From an uncultured Peptoniphilaceae bacterium (GTDB lineage: Bacteria > Bacillota > Clostridia > Tissierellales > Peptoniphilaceae), in contig CALTTP010000008.1 in assembly GCA_943912255.1 (NCBI GenBank), forward strand, positions 1-64,000: 64,000 nucleotides of DNA, written 5' to 3'. This document shows positions 33,871-43,207 of the stretch, one piece after another. Position numbers and translations under genes: made by a program. Each line of letters opens with the position of its first letter. The first letter of the stretch is position 1. The notes beneath the pieces were generated by a model. That model was given only the letters and a program-made list of their open reading frames with translations. It made no database searches and had not been told where the DNA came from.

Positions 33871-35635
33871 TAATAGTACCTCCTTTTTCAATTAGCTTAG
33901 TAAACTCATCTGCCATATCAGATTTTATCTCTTCAAATTTATTTAAATCATCTTCATGAATATTCTTGGATCTTGCAATTCTTTCTCTTATTTCCATATT
34001 TTCAATTTCAGACATATATGCACCTTTGTCTAAAGCTTCTAAGGCTTCATCATAGAATGAAAGAACTAAATCCAGCATCCTATACTGTTTTTCTAAGGAA
34101 CAGTAGGTATCTACTTCATGAAAGGCGTTTTGTTGTAAAAAGTCTTCTCTAATAGACTTAGTAACTTCAAGTTTCAACTGGTCTGTTTCAGAAAGGGAAT
34201 CTCTACCAACAAGTCTTACTATCTCTTGAAGAGCTGACTCCTCTTGTAATAAGGCCATTGCTCTCATTCTCAGTTTGGAGAAATTCTTATCTATATTTTC
34301 ATCTAGATATCTATCTACCTTTACTTGATATAGTGAGTAGGAATTCAACCAGTTAATAGCTGGGAAATGTCGTCTATAGGATAGGGCATAGTCCAAGCCC
34401 CAGAACACCTTTACAATTCTAAGGGTAGCTTGAGAAACTGGCTCTGAAATATCTCCTCCTGGAGGTGAAACAGCTCCAATTACCGTTAAAGCTCCAACTC
34501 TACCCTCATCTCCTACACATACAACCTTGCCTGCTCTTTCATAGTAATCGGCAATTCTTGATGCTAGATAAGCTGGGTACCCTTCATCTCCTGGCATCTC
34601 TTCAAGACGTCCAGACATCTCTCTAAGGGCTTCTGCCCATCTGGATGTGGAGTCTGCCATCATAGCCACTGAATATCCCATATCTCTAAAGTATTCAGAA
34701 ATTGTAATTCCAGTGTAGATGGAAGCCTCCCTTGCAGCTACTGGCATATTAGATGTATTTGCTATAAGAACAGTTCTCTTCATCAAGGACTCCCCAGTCT
34801 TAGGGTCGATGATTTCAGGGAATTCCATAAGAACATCAGTCATCTCGTTACCACGCTCTCCACAACCTACATATACGACAATCTCTGCATCTGCCCATTT
34901 TGCCAGTTGATGTTGTACTACGGTCTTACCTGAACCAAAGGGTCCTGGTATAGCTGCAGCTCCACCCTTTGTAACGGGGAAGAATGTATCAATTACTCTT
35001 TGTCCTGTTACAAGAGGTTCTGTAGGATCCAGTTTTTTCACATAGGGTCTACCAGTTCTTACAGGCCACTTTTGCATCATAGTTAGCTCTTTATCGCCTT
35101 TTTCAGTTTCCACTATACAAACCGTATCAACCACTGTAAATGAACCAGATTTAATATCTTTTACAGTACCTTCAACTCCCATCGGAACCATTATCTTATG
35201 ACTTACAATTGGTGTTTCTTGAACTGTACCAATTACATCCCCTGGCACCACCTTATCTCCAGATTTTACTGTTGGAACAAAGTCCCATTTTTTCTCCCTA
35301 TTTAATGATTTTACAGAAACTCCTCTTGTTAGGAAATCTCCTGCAGCATCTTGTAGAGCTTGAAGAGGTCTTTGAATCCCATCAAACATCTGCTCAATAA
35401 GGCCTGGTCCCAATTCTATGGACAAGGGAGAACCTGTAGTCACAACCTTATCTCCAGGTCCAATTCCTGTAGTCTCTTCATATACCTGAATGGAGGCTCT
35501 GTCACCTCTCATCTCGATGATTTCTCCGATGAGCTTATCTTCTGAAACTTCAACAACGTCATAAACATTGGCATTATCCATACCTTCAGCTACAACTAAA
35601 GGTCCGGATACCTTAATAATTTTTCCTTCTTTCAA
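33863..35635 (-). CDS. ntpA: V-type ATPase catalytic subunit A
   Basis: 590-residue catalytic subunit hydrolysing or making ATP. Walker A is GPFGSGKT at residues 231-238. The extra non-homologous region of about 80 residues (about 110-190) separates it from F-type beta subunits, and GERGNEMTDVLMEFPE carries the catalytic glutamate. Length is typical. It sits between the F/G-type subunit gene (15-base gap) and ntpB. The order F-I-K-E-C-F/G-A-B-D copies the Enterococcus hirae sodium V-ATPase operon. Confidence 0.97.
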   Translation of the reverse strand: MKEGKIIKVSGPLVVAEGMDNANVYDVVEVSEDKLIGEIIEMRGDRASIQVYEETTGIGPGDKVVTTGSPLSIELGPGLIEQMFDGIQRPLQALQDAAGDFLTRGVSVKSLNREKKWDFVPTVKSGDKVVPGDVIGTVQETPIVSHKIMVPMGVEGTVKDIKSGSFTVVDTVCIVETEKGDKELTMMQKWPVRTGRPYVKKLDPTEPLVTGQRVIDTFFPVTKGGAAAIPGPFGSGKTVVQHQLAKWADAEIVVYVGCGERGNEMTDVLMEFPEIIDPKTGESLMKRTVLIANTSNMPVAAREASIYTGITISEYFRDMGYSVAMMADSTSRWAEALREMSGRLEEMPGDEGYPAYLASRIADYYERAGKVVCVGDEGRVGALTVIGAVSPPGGDISEPVSQATLRIVKVFWGLDYALSYRRHFPAINWLNSYSLYQVKVDRYLDENIDKNFSKLRMRAMALLQEESALQEIVRLVGRDSLSETDQLKLEVTKSIREDFLQQNAFHEVDTYCSLEKQYRMLDLVLSFYDEALEALDKGAYMSEIENMEIRERIARSKNIHEDDLNKFEEIKSDMADEFTKLIEKGGTINA

Positions 35636-35650
35636 TATAAGCTCTCTCCT

Positions 35651-35959
35651 TTATAAAATATTAGATCCAACGGCTTTTTCAACATTTTTATTGATCCTAT
35701 CCAGTCCTATATTTAGAGAACCTTGATTTGAAGGTATCAATATTACCGCTGGGGTAATTTCATTATTATATCTTTCGATAGTCTCTGGTATAAGCTGGGC
35801 CAATTGTTCTGTGATAAATATGATTCCATAATTATCTTTAGCCAACTTATCCACTATTCGCCTTGTTTCCGTAGCTTCCAAAGCTGTAAACACCTTAACT
35901 CCTAAAGCTCTGAATCCAAGGACAGAATCTCTATCGCCAACTACGGCTACTTTATGCAT
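35651..35959 (-). CDS. ntpG: V-type ATPase subunit F (NtpG)
   Basis: 102-residue Rossmann-like stalk subunit: KVAVVGDRDSVLGFRALGVKVF is the conserved start and GIIFITEQLA follows. It binds the central shaft with subunit D. ATG at 35959 is chosen because homologues start at M-x-K-[IV]-AVVGD; a GTG three codons upstream is also possible. Both overlap the end of ntpC. Confidence 0.9.
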   Translation of the reverse strand: MHKVAVVGDRDSVLGFRALGVKVFTALEATETRRIVDKLAKDNYGIIFITEQLAQLIPETIERYNNEITPAVILIPSNQGSLNIGLDRINKNVEKAVGSNIL

Positions 35960-36953
35960 AAGTCTCACGTAACCTTTCTTTTATGAAATTCTTAGGTAGA
36001 TTATTTAGCTTAGAAACCAAAACTATTCTAAGATTTCTTATTTCATTTTCCTTAGCCATCAAATAGGCAAAGGGAACCTCCGGGCCATAAGTTACCTTTT
36101 TAGCTTCCTTAATAAGGCTAACAATATAGTCGTCCATACTCTTTTCAAAAGCGGAAAGACTCTTTGTATTGCTATAGTCCTTTATACTTTCCCTTAGGTA
36201 ATAATAGATCCTTGCCGACTTAATAAGAGGGCTGTTTTCGTCAACCTTTGCAAAAAGATTGTCCTTAAACTTGTCTATATCTATAGTTCCCCCAGAAATT
36301 ATAATCTTATCTAAGAAGTGTAGGTCTATGTTTTGATTTTGAGCCCTCAACAGAGTTCTTATATTAGTAAAGTCGATTAAATCCTCTACATACTGTTTAA
36401 ACATATCTACATCTAACTTATCCGCTAATTCTTTTAAGTTTTCAAAGTATGCTCTGTCGGTGTAAATATCTATAAGTTGAGGATCCTTTTGAACAAGATA
36501 GTCGTCATAGACCTTGTTAATAACACCAGCATATCTTGTATCCAGCTGAGCTCTATCACCAGACTCAAAATCTTCACGAAGCTCCTCATAGTCAAAGTCT
36601 CCAATGTCTATAAACATATGGCTATAGTCATGACCGCTAATCTTCTCCTTAAGCATCACCTTAAGATTGTGATATTCGTATTTCATAGTGAGAAGATCCA
36701 CAACTTCAGGACTTTTTAACATTTGACTAAATTTTTTATAGAGATCTTGTAATGCATCTTTTAAAGCAATCTCATAGTCCTCTGGTTTTTCTAACTTTGC
36801 AAAATACTCCTGATAAGAAGTATCGTTTAAAAGTCTAAGAGCACTGGACAAATCTTCAGATTCTGCCATCCTATCAAAGAAATTTTCAGTAAGAAGGTCT
36901 TTTTCATAAACTCTAGTAGTTGTTGAGCTTTGGATAAAGTCTTGTCTATCCAT
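35952..36953 (-). CDS. ntpC: V-type ATPase subunit C (NtpC, d-type)
   Basis: 333-residue helical funnel protein that joins the central stalk to the membrane ring. Family segments are YHNLKVMLKEK, DFTNIRTLLRAQNQ and the ending MAKENEIRNLRIVLVSKLN. The start is the ATG at 36953 behind AGGAGGGATTTT. It overlaps the next gene by eight bases. Confidence 0.92.
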   Translation of the reverse strand: MDRQDFIQSSTTTRVYEKDLLTENFFDRMAESEDLSSALRLLNDTSYQEYFAKLEKPEDYEIALKDALQDLYKKFSQMLKSPEVVDLLTMKYEYHNLKVMLKEKISGHDYSHMFIDIGDFDYEELREDFESGDRAQLDTRYAGVINKVYDDYLVQKDPQLIDIYTDRAYFENLKELADKLDVDMFKQYVEDLIDFTNIRTLLRAQNQNIDLHFLDKIIISGGTIDIDKFKDNLFAKVDENSPLIKSARIYYYLRESIKDYSNTKSLSAFEKSMDDYIVSLIKEAKKVTYGPEVPFAYLMAKENEIRNLRIVLVSKLNNLPKNFIKERLRETYA

Positions 36954-36963
36954 AAAATCCCTC

Positions 36964-37518
36964 CTATTTCTCAAATAATTTCTGAACGATTAAAGTTTCC
37001 AAATCCTGTTTCATAAAATCTACAATTCCAGAAAAATCGTTGTTGATTATGGAGTTTCCATCATAGAATTTAAATCCATTTTCTACATAACTATCTGAAA
37101 TCCTATAATTTAACCCTAGCTTTTTAAAGGCTTCAACTCTATTTTCCTGTAATGAAATGGTTGCTTCATTAGATAGATTAGATTTTTTTAACGCAGCTTG
37201 TACCATGGATAGATAAGTCTGTTCATCAAGATTCTTCAACTTTTCCTTGGCCATTTCAATAATCTTTTGGATTACCCCTTGTTTAGCATCAAGTTCTTCA
37301 TCTCTGGCTTTTAGAGTTGCACTATTTAGTATCTTTTCTAAAAGGTTTTGAGACTCCACCTCTGCTTTGGTGATAATCTCTCTTTTTTCATTTTGAGCAG
37401 AACTCTCAATTTTAGCCAATTCTTCATTTCTCTTTTTTTCAGCTTCTTTAATAATTTGGTCAGACTCAGACTTTGCATCTTCTAAAATTTGATTTATTAT
37501 ATTATCTAAATTTGACAT
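36964..37518 (-). CDS. ntpE: V-type ATPase subunit E, peripheral stalk
   Basis: 184-residue protein. The first 85 residues are a charged coiled coil (DAKSESDQIIKEAEKKRNEE...) that pairs with the G/H-type subunit, and the rest is the globular head that caps the A3B3 ring. It is weakly conserved in sequence, so the assignment rests on coiled-coil pattern, length and its place between ntpK and ntpC. AAGGATG precedes the ATG. Confidence 0.88.
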   Translation of the reverse strand: MSNLDNIINQILEDAKSESDQIIKEAEKKRNEELAKIESSAQNEKREIITKAEVESQNLLEKILNSATLKARDEELDAKQGVIQKIIEMAKEKLKNLDEQTYLSMVQAALKKSNLSNEATISLQENRVEAFKKLGLNYRISDSYVENGFKFYDGNSIINNDFSGIVDFMKQDLETLIVQKLFEK

Positions 37519-37544
37519 CTAATCACATCCTTATGGCTCAAGAA

Positions 37545-38012
37545 CTATATTCTTGTTAGCATTAAGAATGAAAATGCGAAACCTAAAATTGCATATAACT
37601 CAACCATTACTGCATATACGATACCTTTAACTTGATGTTCTTCATTCTTTGCAAGGATGTTCATACCAGCAACTGATACCTTGGCTTGAGCCTTAGCTGA
37701 AACCAAACCACCAATTCCTACTGGAAGTGCTGCGCAGATATAGTAGAAACCATTTTCTAGTGGAATTCCCGCTTGAATCTTAAATAGTATTAAAAGACCT
37801 ATTACGAAACCATAAAGTCCTTGAGTACCTGGTAACAATTGGATAACAAGGGACTTACCAAACTTTTCTGGCTCTTCAATAATTATTCCTGCAGCAGCTT
37901 CCCCTGCCATTCCAACACCCTTTGCAGAACCTATACCACCTAAGAATACTGCCAATGCAGCAGCTAATGCCGTTAATATAAATCCTCCGTTTTCAATAAA
38001 AAACTCCTTCAT
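37545..38012 (-). CDS. ntpK: V-type ATPase rotor subunit K (c ring), sodium-binding type
   Basis: 155-residue double hairpin with four transmembrane helices. Sodium ligands known from Enterococcus hirae NtpK (L61, T64, Q65, Y68, Q110, E139) all have counterparts one position earlier: L60, T63, Q64 and Y67 in LPGTQGLYG, Q109 in SAKAQAKV and E138 in VELYAILG. Only the second hairpin carries the ion-binding carboxylate, as in other 16-kDa K subunits. Sodium rather than proton coupling is therefore the best reading. The ATG at 38012 follows TAGGAGGAATAGA; an upstream in-frame start is rejected. Confidence 0.93.
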   Translation of the reverse strand: MKEFFIENGGFILTALAAALAVFLGGIGSAKGVGMAGEAAAGIIIEEPEKFGKSLVIQLLPGTQGLYGFVIGLLILFKIQAGIPLENGFYYICAALPVGIGGLVSAKAQAKVSVAGMNILAKNEEHQVKGIVYAVMVELYAILGFAFSFLMLTRI

Positions 38013-38022
38013 TCTATTCCTC

Positions 38023-39987
38023 CTATTTGTTTTCGTTTTTTTGTAAATCAAAATATTTAGGTTTATTTATTAAGCCTTTAAAGGCTTTTCCTCCGCCTTC
38101 ATAGAATTTGTTAAACATCTCTACATATATAAGTCTTGCAGAGTGAACATATGCACTTAGATATGATAGGAATAAGTTAAATAGTTGGAAGACCACAAAA
38201 ACAATAACTCCTCCAATTATTCCTACAATTCCTCCACCAAAGAGCATCTTTACAATAATGTTTATAGCTAAGGCTATAAATCCACCAGCAAGTCCTAGGG
38301 CCATTAGTCTAAGGTAGGAAACAAAGTCTCCAATATAACCTGTTAGACCATAAACCTCATTTAGTCCTATAGCAAGTCTTGCGCCCCAGCTTTTAGAAGC
38401 TCTACCTGCCGTTAAGAACATTCCAACCATGCCTACAACCATCATGCCAATACCAATATTTTTGGCCATTTGCGGTAGTTTAGCCGGGCCAGAAGCAGCA
38501 GCTAGAATAATTCCAATAAGGGTTAAATATAAGAACCCTACATCGTATATAGCACCTTTAATGTCCTTGTCCCTAATTAACATATAGGCCTTAATACCTA
38601 GTGCAAAAAATATATGAATTCCTCCAAGTATTAAAGAAACCAAGATTATTAACATAGAGTCCTCAGTTTGACTTAGTAATGGTCTATAAGGTAATGAAAT
38701 ACCAAAGAATGAACCATAAATAAGTCCCCATAACATAGTAGGAATACTTAAGAACATAAAGAACTTAACATTTCTTTTGAAATCCTGTCTTAAATTAAAG
38801 AATTTAAGACCTACTAGGCAAAGAATAAAAAGTAAAAGTCCATATCCTAAATCCCCTACCATCATTCCTGCAAAAAACGCATAAAATGGTGCAAATAGCG
38901 GAGTAGGATCCACTTCACTATACTTTGGAAGAGAGTACATCTCCGTAAGTCCTTGGAAAGCTCCAGCAAATTTGCCATTTTCAAGGATTATAGGCACATT
39001 TGGATCTCCTTTTTCTGCATCTTCAATATCCAAAGAATATCTCTGCCCAAGGATTTTACTTACAGTGGACTTAAACTCCTCAACCATTCTAGTAGGTACA
39101 TATCCCTGAATTAGATTAAGTTTTTTAGTCCTTTGAAAATTTTCTACAGCCTGTTCCCTAAGTCTTTGATTTTCCAAGTATTCATAAAATACCTTTAAAT
39201 CTTCCAATTGGTCTGTAGAACCTTTAATCACTTCTTCTTGTTCTTTTATAATGAACTTTTTTTCATCAATAGAATTCGATAGCTTTGAAATTTCCTCACT
39301 AACCACTTGGTTTGTTCCAATGGTCACAGGAGTAAAGCCATGTCTTCTAAGAGTTTCCATATCCCTTCTAACATTGTCTGGAATTCCAGCAAAAACCACA
39401 TAGGCGTTTCCCTTATATTCTGACAATATATCCATGGAAACATCATTATAAGCAGTTAAATCCTGTTTTAATTCCTCTAAATACTTAGTTGGAACAGTTC
39501 CAGTTTGAATGGAAGTCCTCTTAAGATTATAAAGAGTGTGAACAGGAATAGTTAAATTCTCCCAATGTTTTAAATCAGAAACCAACTGACTTTCATTGTG
39601 AATCTCTTGTTTAGCCTCATCAATGACCTTTTGTGAAGTTTCAAGTTTTTTATAGATGGATTTAAAGTCAAAAGACTTTCCCTTCTCAACTATCTCTTCA
39701 TAGGTATAAGACCTAACCCCTTCCTTCAACTCTTGAAGTTTAGGTTTTTTCTCAACGTATTTTGAGAGAGTCTCAATACTCCAATTTGCTCTTTGTAGCT
39801 CCTCCTGTACACCAAGAAGAGTACTGTCGGGGATGACTTTCTTCAAGATGGACTGCTTATCTTCATCTTTAGTCTTATTCAGGTCATTGAAATGTACATA
39901 TTCGAAGTCTTGCAATTCCCTTAGCAATGAACTTCTATCATAATCAAATGCAAGTAAGTTAAACTTACTCATTTTAACCATTGACAT
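38023..39987 (-). CDS. ntpI: V-type ATPase subunit I (a-type stator channel)
   Basis: About 654 residues. The N-terminal half is cytosolic with coiled coils that anchor the peripheral stalks. The C-terminal half has about seven membrane helices, including FVSYLRLMALGLAGGFIALA, whose arginine is the essential channel residue, and LSAYVHSARLIYVEMFNKFYEGGG. It forms the ion half-channels against the K ring. The start is placed at MSMVKMSKFN (39987), which overlaps the preceding subunit gene; a start four codons earlier is possible. Confidence 0.94.
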   Translation of the reverse strand: MSMVKMSKFNLLAFDYDRSSLLRELQDFEYVHFNDLNKTKDEDKQSILKKVIPDSTLLGVQEELQRANWSIETLSKYVEKKPKLQELKEGVRSYTYEEIVEKGKSFDFKSIYKKLETSQKVIDEAKQEIHNESQLVSDLKHWENLTIPVHTLYNLKRTSIQTGTVPTKYLEELKQDLTAYNDVSMDILSEYKGNAYVVFAGIPDNVRRDMETLRRHGFTPVTIGTNQVVSEEISKLSNSIDEKKFIIKEQEEVIKGSTDQLEDLKVFYEYLENQRLREQAVENFQRTKKLNLIQGYVPTRMVEEFKSTVSKILGQRYSLDIEDAEKGDPNVPIILENGKFAGAFQGLTEMYSLPKYSEVDPTPLFAPFYAFFAGMMVGDLGYGLLLFILCLVGLKFFNLRQDFKRNVKFFMFLSIPTMLWGLIYGSFFGISLPYRPLLSQTEDSMLIILVSLILGGIHIFFALGIKAYMLIRDKDIKGAIYDVGFLYLTLIGIILAAASGPAKLPQMAKNIGIGMMVVGMVGMFLTAGRASKSWGARLAIGLNEVYGLTGYIGDFVSYLRLMALGLAGGFIALAINIIVKMLFGGGIVGIIGGVIVFVVFQLFNLFLSYLSAYVHSARLIYVEMFNKFYEGGGKAFKGLINKPKYFDLQKNENK

Positions 39988-40300
39988 ATTCCGATACAAC
40001 CCTCTCTACAATTGAATTTGCGACCTGTTGAAGTTTTTCCTCGTCCATATTCTTTAACTCTTGGACTCTTTTATTGGACGCCTGAATTATTGGAGCTTTT
40101 TGTTTTTCTCCTTCAGCTTCAGCTTTTGCCAATAAATCTTCTCTGGTCTTTTCGCCATCTTTAATGATACTGTCACGTTTTTCCTTACCTACAGTCTTTA
40201 TCTGCGCCAAAATGCTATGGGCTTGTTTCTTTGCCTCTTGGACAATTTCATCGCCCTTCATCTCAGCTTCTTTAATCTGTTCAACCATATTTGAAGCCAT
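39974..40300 (-). CDS. ntpF: V-type ATPase peripheral stalk subunit (NtpF/G-H type)
   Basis: 108-residue, entirely helical coiled-coil protein (MVEQIKEAEMKGDEIVQEAKKQAHSILAQ...), first gene of the operon. It matches by length, heptad pattern and position the NtpF/AhaH stalk subunit that forms a heterodimer with subunit E. AAGGAGGTG lies just before the ATG. It has a structured leader of about 120 bases upstream. Confidence 0.85.
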   Translation of the reverse strand: MASNMVEQIKEAEMKGDEIVQEAKKQAHSILAQIKTVGKEKRDSIIKDGEKTREDLLAKAEAEGEKQKAPIIQASNKRVQELKNMDEEKLQQVANSIVERVVSEYVNG

Positions 40301-40345
40301 AGATTCACCTCCTTATGATAGATAACGATTTCACAATTTTATAAA

Positions 40346-40421
40346 CTTTATGGCTTAGCTTTGAAAGAAGTTTTTCAAAATCCTCTCACTTAAGCTTTAA
40401 AGTGCTAAACTAAACCATAAG
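40346..40421 (-). ncRNA. Structured V-ATPase operon leader, predicted three-way junction
   Basis: The transcript begins within a few bases of stem P1: CTTATGGTTTAG pairs with CTAAGCCATAAAG (11 bp with one G-U pair, plus a closing pair beyond a bulged A). Inside lie P2 (CACTT / AAGTG, 8-base loop) and P3 (TTTGAAA / TTTCAAA, 6-base loop). The joining strands are TTTAG, AGAGGAT and G. The shape resembles riboswitch aptamers, but it matches no class that I can name from sequence. A second 45-base stretch leads to the ribosome binding site. Confidence 0.45.
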
Positions 40422-40424
40422 CTA

Positions 40425-40453
40425 ATAATAACATACTAAAAAGACTAATTCAA
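40425..40453 (-). promoter_or_regulatory. V-ATPase operon promoter
   Basis: On the minus strand TTGAAT, 17 bases, TATTAT. The start of transcription should fall at about 40418-40423, right at the leader stem. Confidence 0.65.
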
Positions 40454-40465
40454 TAAACAAAATTC

Positions 40466-41095
40466 TTATTTTGTACCAAAAAGTCTATCGCCTGCATCTC
40501 CTAGACCAGGAAGAATATATCCATGTTCATTTAACTTTTCATCAAGTCCTGCAATATAAATAGGCACATCTGGATGATTTTCATGAACTGCCTTTAACCC
40601 TTCAGGTGCAGCGATGATATTTACCAATTTAATATTTTTTGCTCCCTTATTCTTTAAATATTGGATAGCGGCACTTGCTGAACCACCAGTTGCAAGCATT
40701 GGATCTAAAACAAGAACTGTTCTTTCAGCTATATCTTGTGGAAGCTTACAATAGTATTCAACAGGCTCCAAAGTTTCTGGATCTCTATAAAGTCCAATAT
40801 GACCAACTTTGGCAACTGGAATGATATTTAACATACCATCAACCATTCCCAATCCCGCCCTAAGTACAGGTATAATGGCCACTTTCTTACCAGAAAGCAC
40901 CTTGGTCTTCATCTTTTGTAGTGGAGTCTCTATTTCAATATCTTCCATGGAAAAATCTCTTGTCACTTCATAGGCCATCAACATAGAAATCTCTGCTACT
41001 AAGTCTCTAAACTGTTTAGATCCAGTGTTAATATCACGAAGTATACTCAGTTTGTGAGTAATCACTGGATGATCAAAAATTGTTACATTATCCAT
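40466..41095 (-). CDS. upp: Uracil phosphoribosyltransferase
   Basis: 209-residue salvage enzyme making UMP from uracil and PRPP. The PRPP-binding loop is VLDPMLATGGSASAAI, the uracil-binding end is YIAGLDEKLNEHGYILPGLGDAGDRLFG, and the N-terminal HPVITHKLSILRD is typical. GGAGGG precedes the ATG. It follows the threonylcarbamoyl-AMP synthase gene by 61 bases, probably in one operon. The uracil permease at 24073 would supply its substrate. Confidence 0.97.
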   Translation of the reverse strand: MDNVTIFDHPVITHKLSILRDINTGSKQFRDLVAEISMLMAYEVTRDFSMEDIEIETPLQKMKTKVLSGKKVAIIPVLRAGLGMVDGMLNIIPVAKVGHIGLYRDPETLEPVEYYCKLPQDIAERTVLVLDPMLATGGSASAAIQYLKNKGAKNIKLVNIIAAPEGLKAVHENHPDVPIYIAGLDEKLNEHGYILPGLGDAGDRLFGTK

Positions 41096-41156
41096 TTTTC
41101 CCTCCTATTTCTCTACTTATATAATAACATTAAAGAACTATCTGTGTAAAAGAACT

Positions 41157-42185
41157 CTATAAAAAAATCATATTTCCAGCGCTGGACTTTTTTAATCTAT
41201 TCATAATACCTATGCCTAGGTTCTTCTCCTCTACACCTTCACATAGGATATAGTCTAAGCCATCATCGTCACATTGCCTTAAAATCCTAAAGATTTTTGA
41301 AGCCATTTCCAGTAAATTGCTCCTATCGCCTAGAGAATAGAACCTATAAAAATCTCCTTTTAAATCCTCATTGTCATCAAAGGTTATTAAGGCAGTTTTA
41401 AATTCAGACAGTTGTCTTCCTCTTTTTGTAAAATATTCCCTAACCTTATCATTATTACCCAATATTAACTCCATTCTACCTTTAGGAGCATAATGTTTGT
41501 ATTTTTGTCCAGGAGATTTTGGTATTTCCCCCTCTTTAAGAATAGATCTATCGTATTCTACCCTGCCAAAGTGAAGTTCCAAATCCTCCTTGGAATAAAA
41601 ACCTGGCCTTAAAATAAGATAGGGATCACAAGTACAGTCCAATACTGTAGATTCAATACCTACATTGGATTTTCCACCATCTACTATAAGGGGAATCTTA
41701 CCTTCCATATCTTCATATACATCTTTAGCGGTCGTTGGGGAAGGTCTACCAGAAAGATTTGCCGAAGGTGCTGCTATGGGAACTTGGGCTTTTTTTATAA
41801 TCTGTCTAGTTATTTCCTTTTTAGGCATTCTAATGGCAACGGTGTCCCCACCTGCAGTTACTGTGTTGGGGATGATGTCCGACTTTTTAAAGATTACCGT
41901 TAAAGGTCCTGGCCAATAATTTTTCACTGCCTTTAAAACTTTATTATCCACATCTCTAACAAGCCTATTTATCTCTTCCATACTTGAAATATGAAGGATT
42001 AGTGGATTGTCTGAAGGCCTGTTCTTAGCTTTAAAAATCTTTTTACAGGCAATGTCACTTAAACCATTCCCTCCAAGACCATAAACAGTCTCTGTGGGAA
42101 TGGCCACCAGTTCTTCTTGACAAATTAGACTTGCTGCATAGTCGGCGATTTTGTCCATATCTTCTTTAATTATTTCCGTCTTCAT
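41157..42185 (-). CDS. ywlC: L-threonylcarbamoyladenylate synthase (TsaC2/Sua5/YwlC)
   Basis: 342-residue enzyme making threonylcarbamoyl-AMP from threonine, bicarbonate and ATP for the t6A modification at position 37 of ANN-decoding tRNAs. The YrdC domain (about 1-205) has VAIPTETVYGLGG and KAKNRPSDNPLILH, with APSANLSGRPSPT. The linker SPGQKYKHYAPKG leads to the Sua5-specific C-terminal domain. The start MKTEIIKED (42185) lies inside the end of the upstream CDF gene; a later start at 42158 is possible but would shorten the conserved N terminus. Confidence 0.93.
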   Translation of the reverse strand: MKTEIIKEDMDKIADYAASLICQEELVAIPTETVYGLGGNGLSDIACKKIFKAKNRPSDNPLILHISSMEEINRLVRDVDNKVLKAVKNYWPGPLTVIFKKSDIIPNTVTAGGDTVAIRMPKKEITRQIIKKAQVPIAAPSANLSGRPSPTTAKDVYEDMEGKIPLIVDGGKSNVGIESTVLDCTCDPYLILRPGFYSKEDLELHFGRVEYDRSILKEGEIPKSPGQKYKHYAPKGRMELILGNNDKVREYFTKRGRQLSEFKTALITFDDNEDLKGDFYRFYSLGDRSNLLEMASKIFRILRQCDDDGLDYILCEGVEEKNLGIGIMNRLKKSSAGNMIFL

Positions 42186-43101
42186 ATTTTTCTGCAGGGT
42201 CCATATGAATTGTAATTTGAACAGAAGTCTTATCAATTATCTCCTTTTCCAATTCATCTGCTATATCGTGTACTTCCTTAAATATAAGCTCACTGGGAAA
42301 TTCCACATGAACAGACCCTACAATCTTTCCTCCTCCATAGTCATGTAAATCTAAATCGTGAACCCCACTTACATACTTTCCTTTTAATAATATGTCTTTT
42401 ATCTTGTCCTGCAATTCCCTTGAAGGTGCCTTTCCCAAAATATAATAGGTGGAATGTTGTAAAATCTCAAATCCAGATTTAAATATAAGCAAAGACACTA
42501 CTAGACCTGCAATACCGTCTATATTGATATTAAAAAAAACAAAAACCAAGATGGAGAATAAAATTCCTATAGATGAAATCACATCGTTAACAGCATCCTC
42601 TGCCACTCCTATCATTCCAAGAGAATTTATCTTTTTCCCAACCACCTTGTTATAGACATATAAAAATATTTTAATAAAAAGAGATAAAATCAAAAGTCCA
42701 ATGGAAACCCAGCTGGAATTTAAATCTTCCGGCTTAATAATCTTCTCTACAGAAGATTTAAAGAGCATAACTCCTGTACCCAAAATTAATAAAGCCACTA
42801 TAAAAGATGAGATATATTCATATCTTCCATGGCCAAAGGGATGTTCCTCATCAGCAGGCTTACCTGCCAAGTAGCCACCAACAATGGTTACAATGGATGA
42901 TAGGGAGTCCCCTAAATTATTAAAGGCATCAGAGATAACAGCAATGGAATTTACAACGATTCCCACCCCTAATTTAACCCCAAATAATATTAAATTAGCC
43001 AAAACTCCAATATAGCCAGACCTTTTAATATATTTATTTCTAATAACTGGATTTTCCAAATTGTCCCTGGAATTAATAAAAAATTTTTCTAAACTTTCCA
43101 T
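42166..43101 (-). CDS. Cation diffusion facilitator family transporter
   Basis: 311-residue CDF protein with about six transmembrane helices. The metal-site motifs are SDAFNNLGDS in helix 2 (N/D...D) and AEDAVNDVISS in helix 5, and a histidine-rich link PADEEHPFGHGRYEY follows helix 3. The C-terminal cytoplasmic domain (about 210-300) has HDLDLHDYGGGKIVGSVHVEF. CDF proteins export zinc, manganese or iron. The asparagine/aspartate pattern suggests manganese or iron over zinc, but this is weak. The coupled Sua5 and upp genes do not explain the substrate. Confidence 0.9.
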   Translation of the reverse strand: MESLEKFFINSRDNLENPVIRNKYIKRSGYIGVLANLILFGVKLGVGIVVNSIAVISDAFNNLGDSLSSIVTIVGGYLAGKPADEEHPFGHGRYEYISSFIVALLILGTGVMLFKSSVEKIIKPEDLNSSWVSIGLLILSLFIKIFLYVYNKVVGKKINSLGMIGVAEDAVNDVISSIGILFSILVFVFFNINIDGIAGLVVSLLIFKSGFEILQHSTYYILGKAPSRELQDKIKDILLKGKYVSGVHDLDLHDYGGGKIVGSVHVEFPSELIFKEVHDIADELEKEIIDKTSVQITIHMDPAEKYEDGNN

Positions 43102-43161
43102 AATATCCTCTCTATTTTGATTATACCATTATTATATCATGAATATCATATTAAATTTTTC

Positions 43162-43190
43162 TTGCTTCCATGTTAAATCTATGTTATTAT
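43162..43190 (+). promoter_or_regulatory. Promoter of tRNA-Leu
   Basis: TTGCTT, 17 bases, TATTAT, ending 17 bases before the tRNA 5' end. Confidence 0.65.
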
Positions 43191-43207
43191 TGAATGGTAA
43201 TCAATTC

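Noticed and set aside
40346..40421. The V-ATPase leader as a purine-type three-way junction
   Set aside because: The joining strands lack the conserved purine-riboswitch nucleotides, and stem P2 and loop sizes differ.
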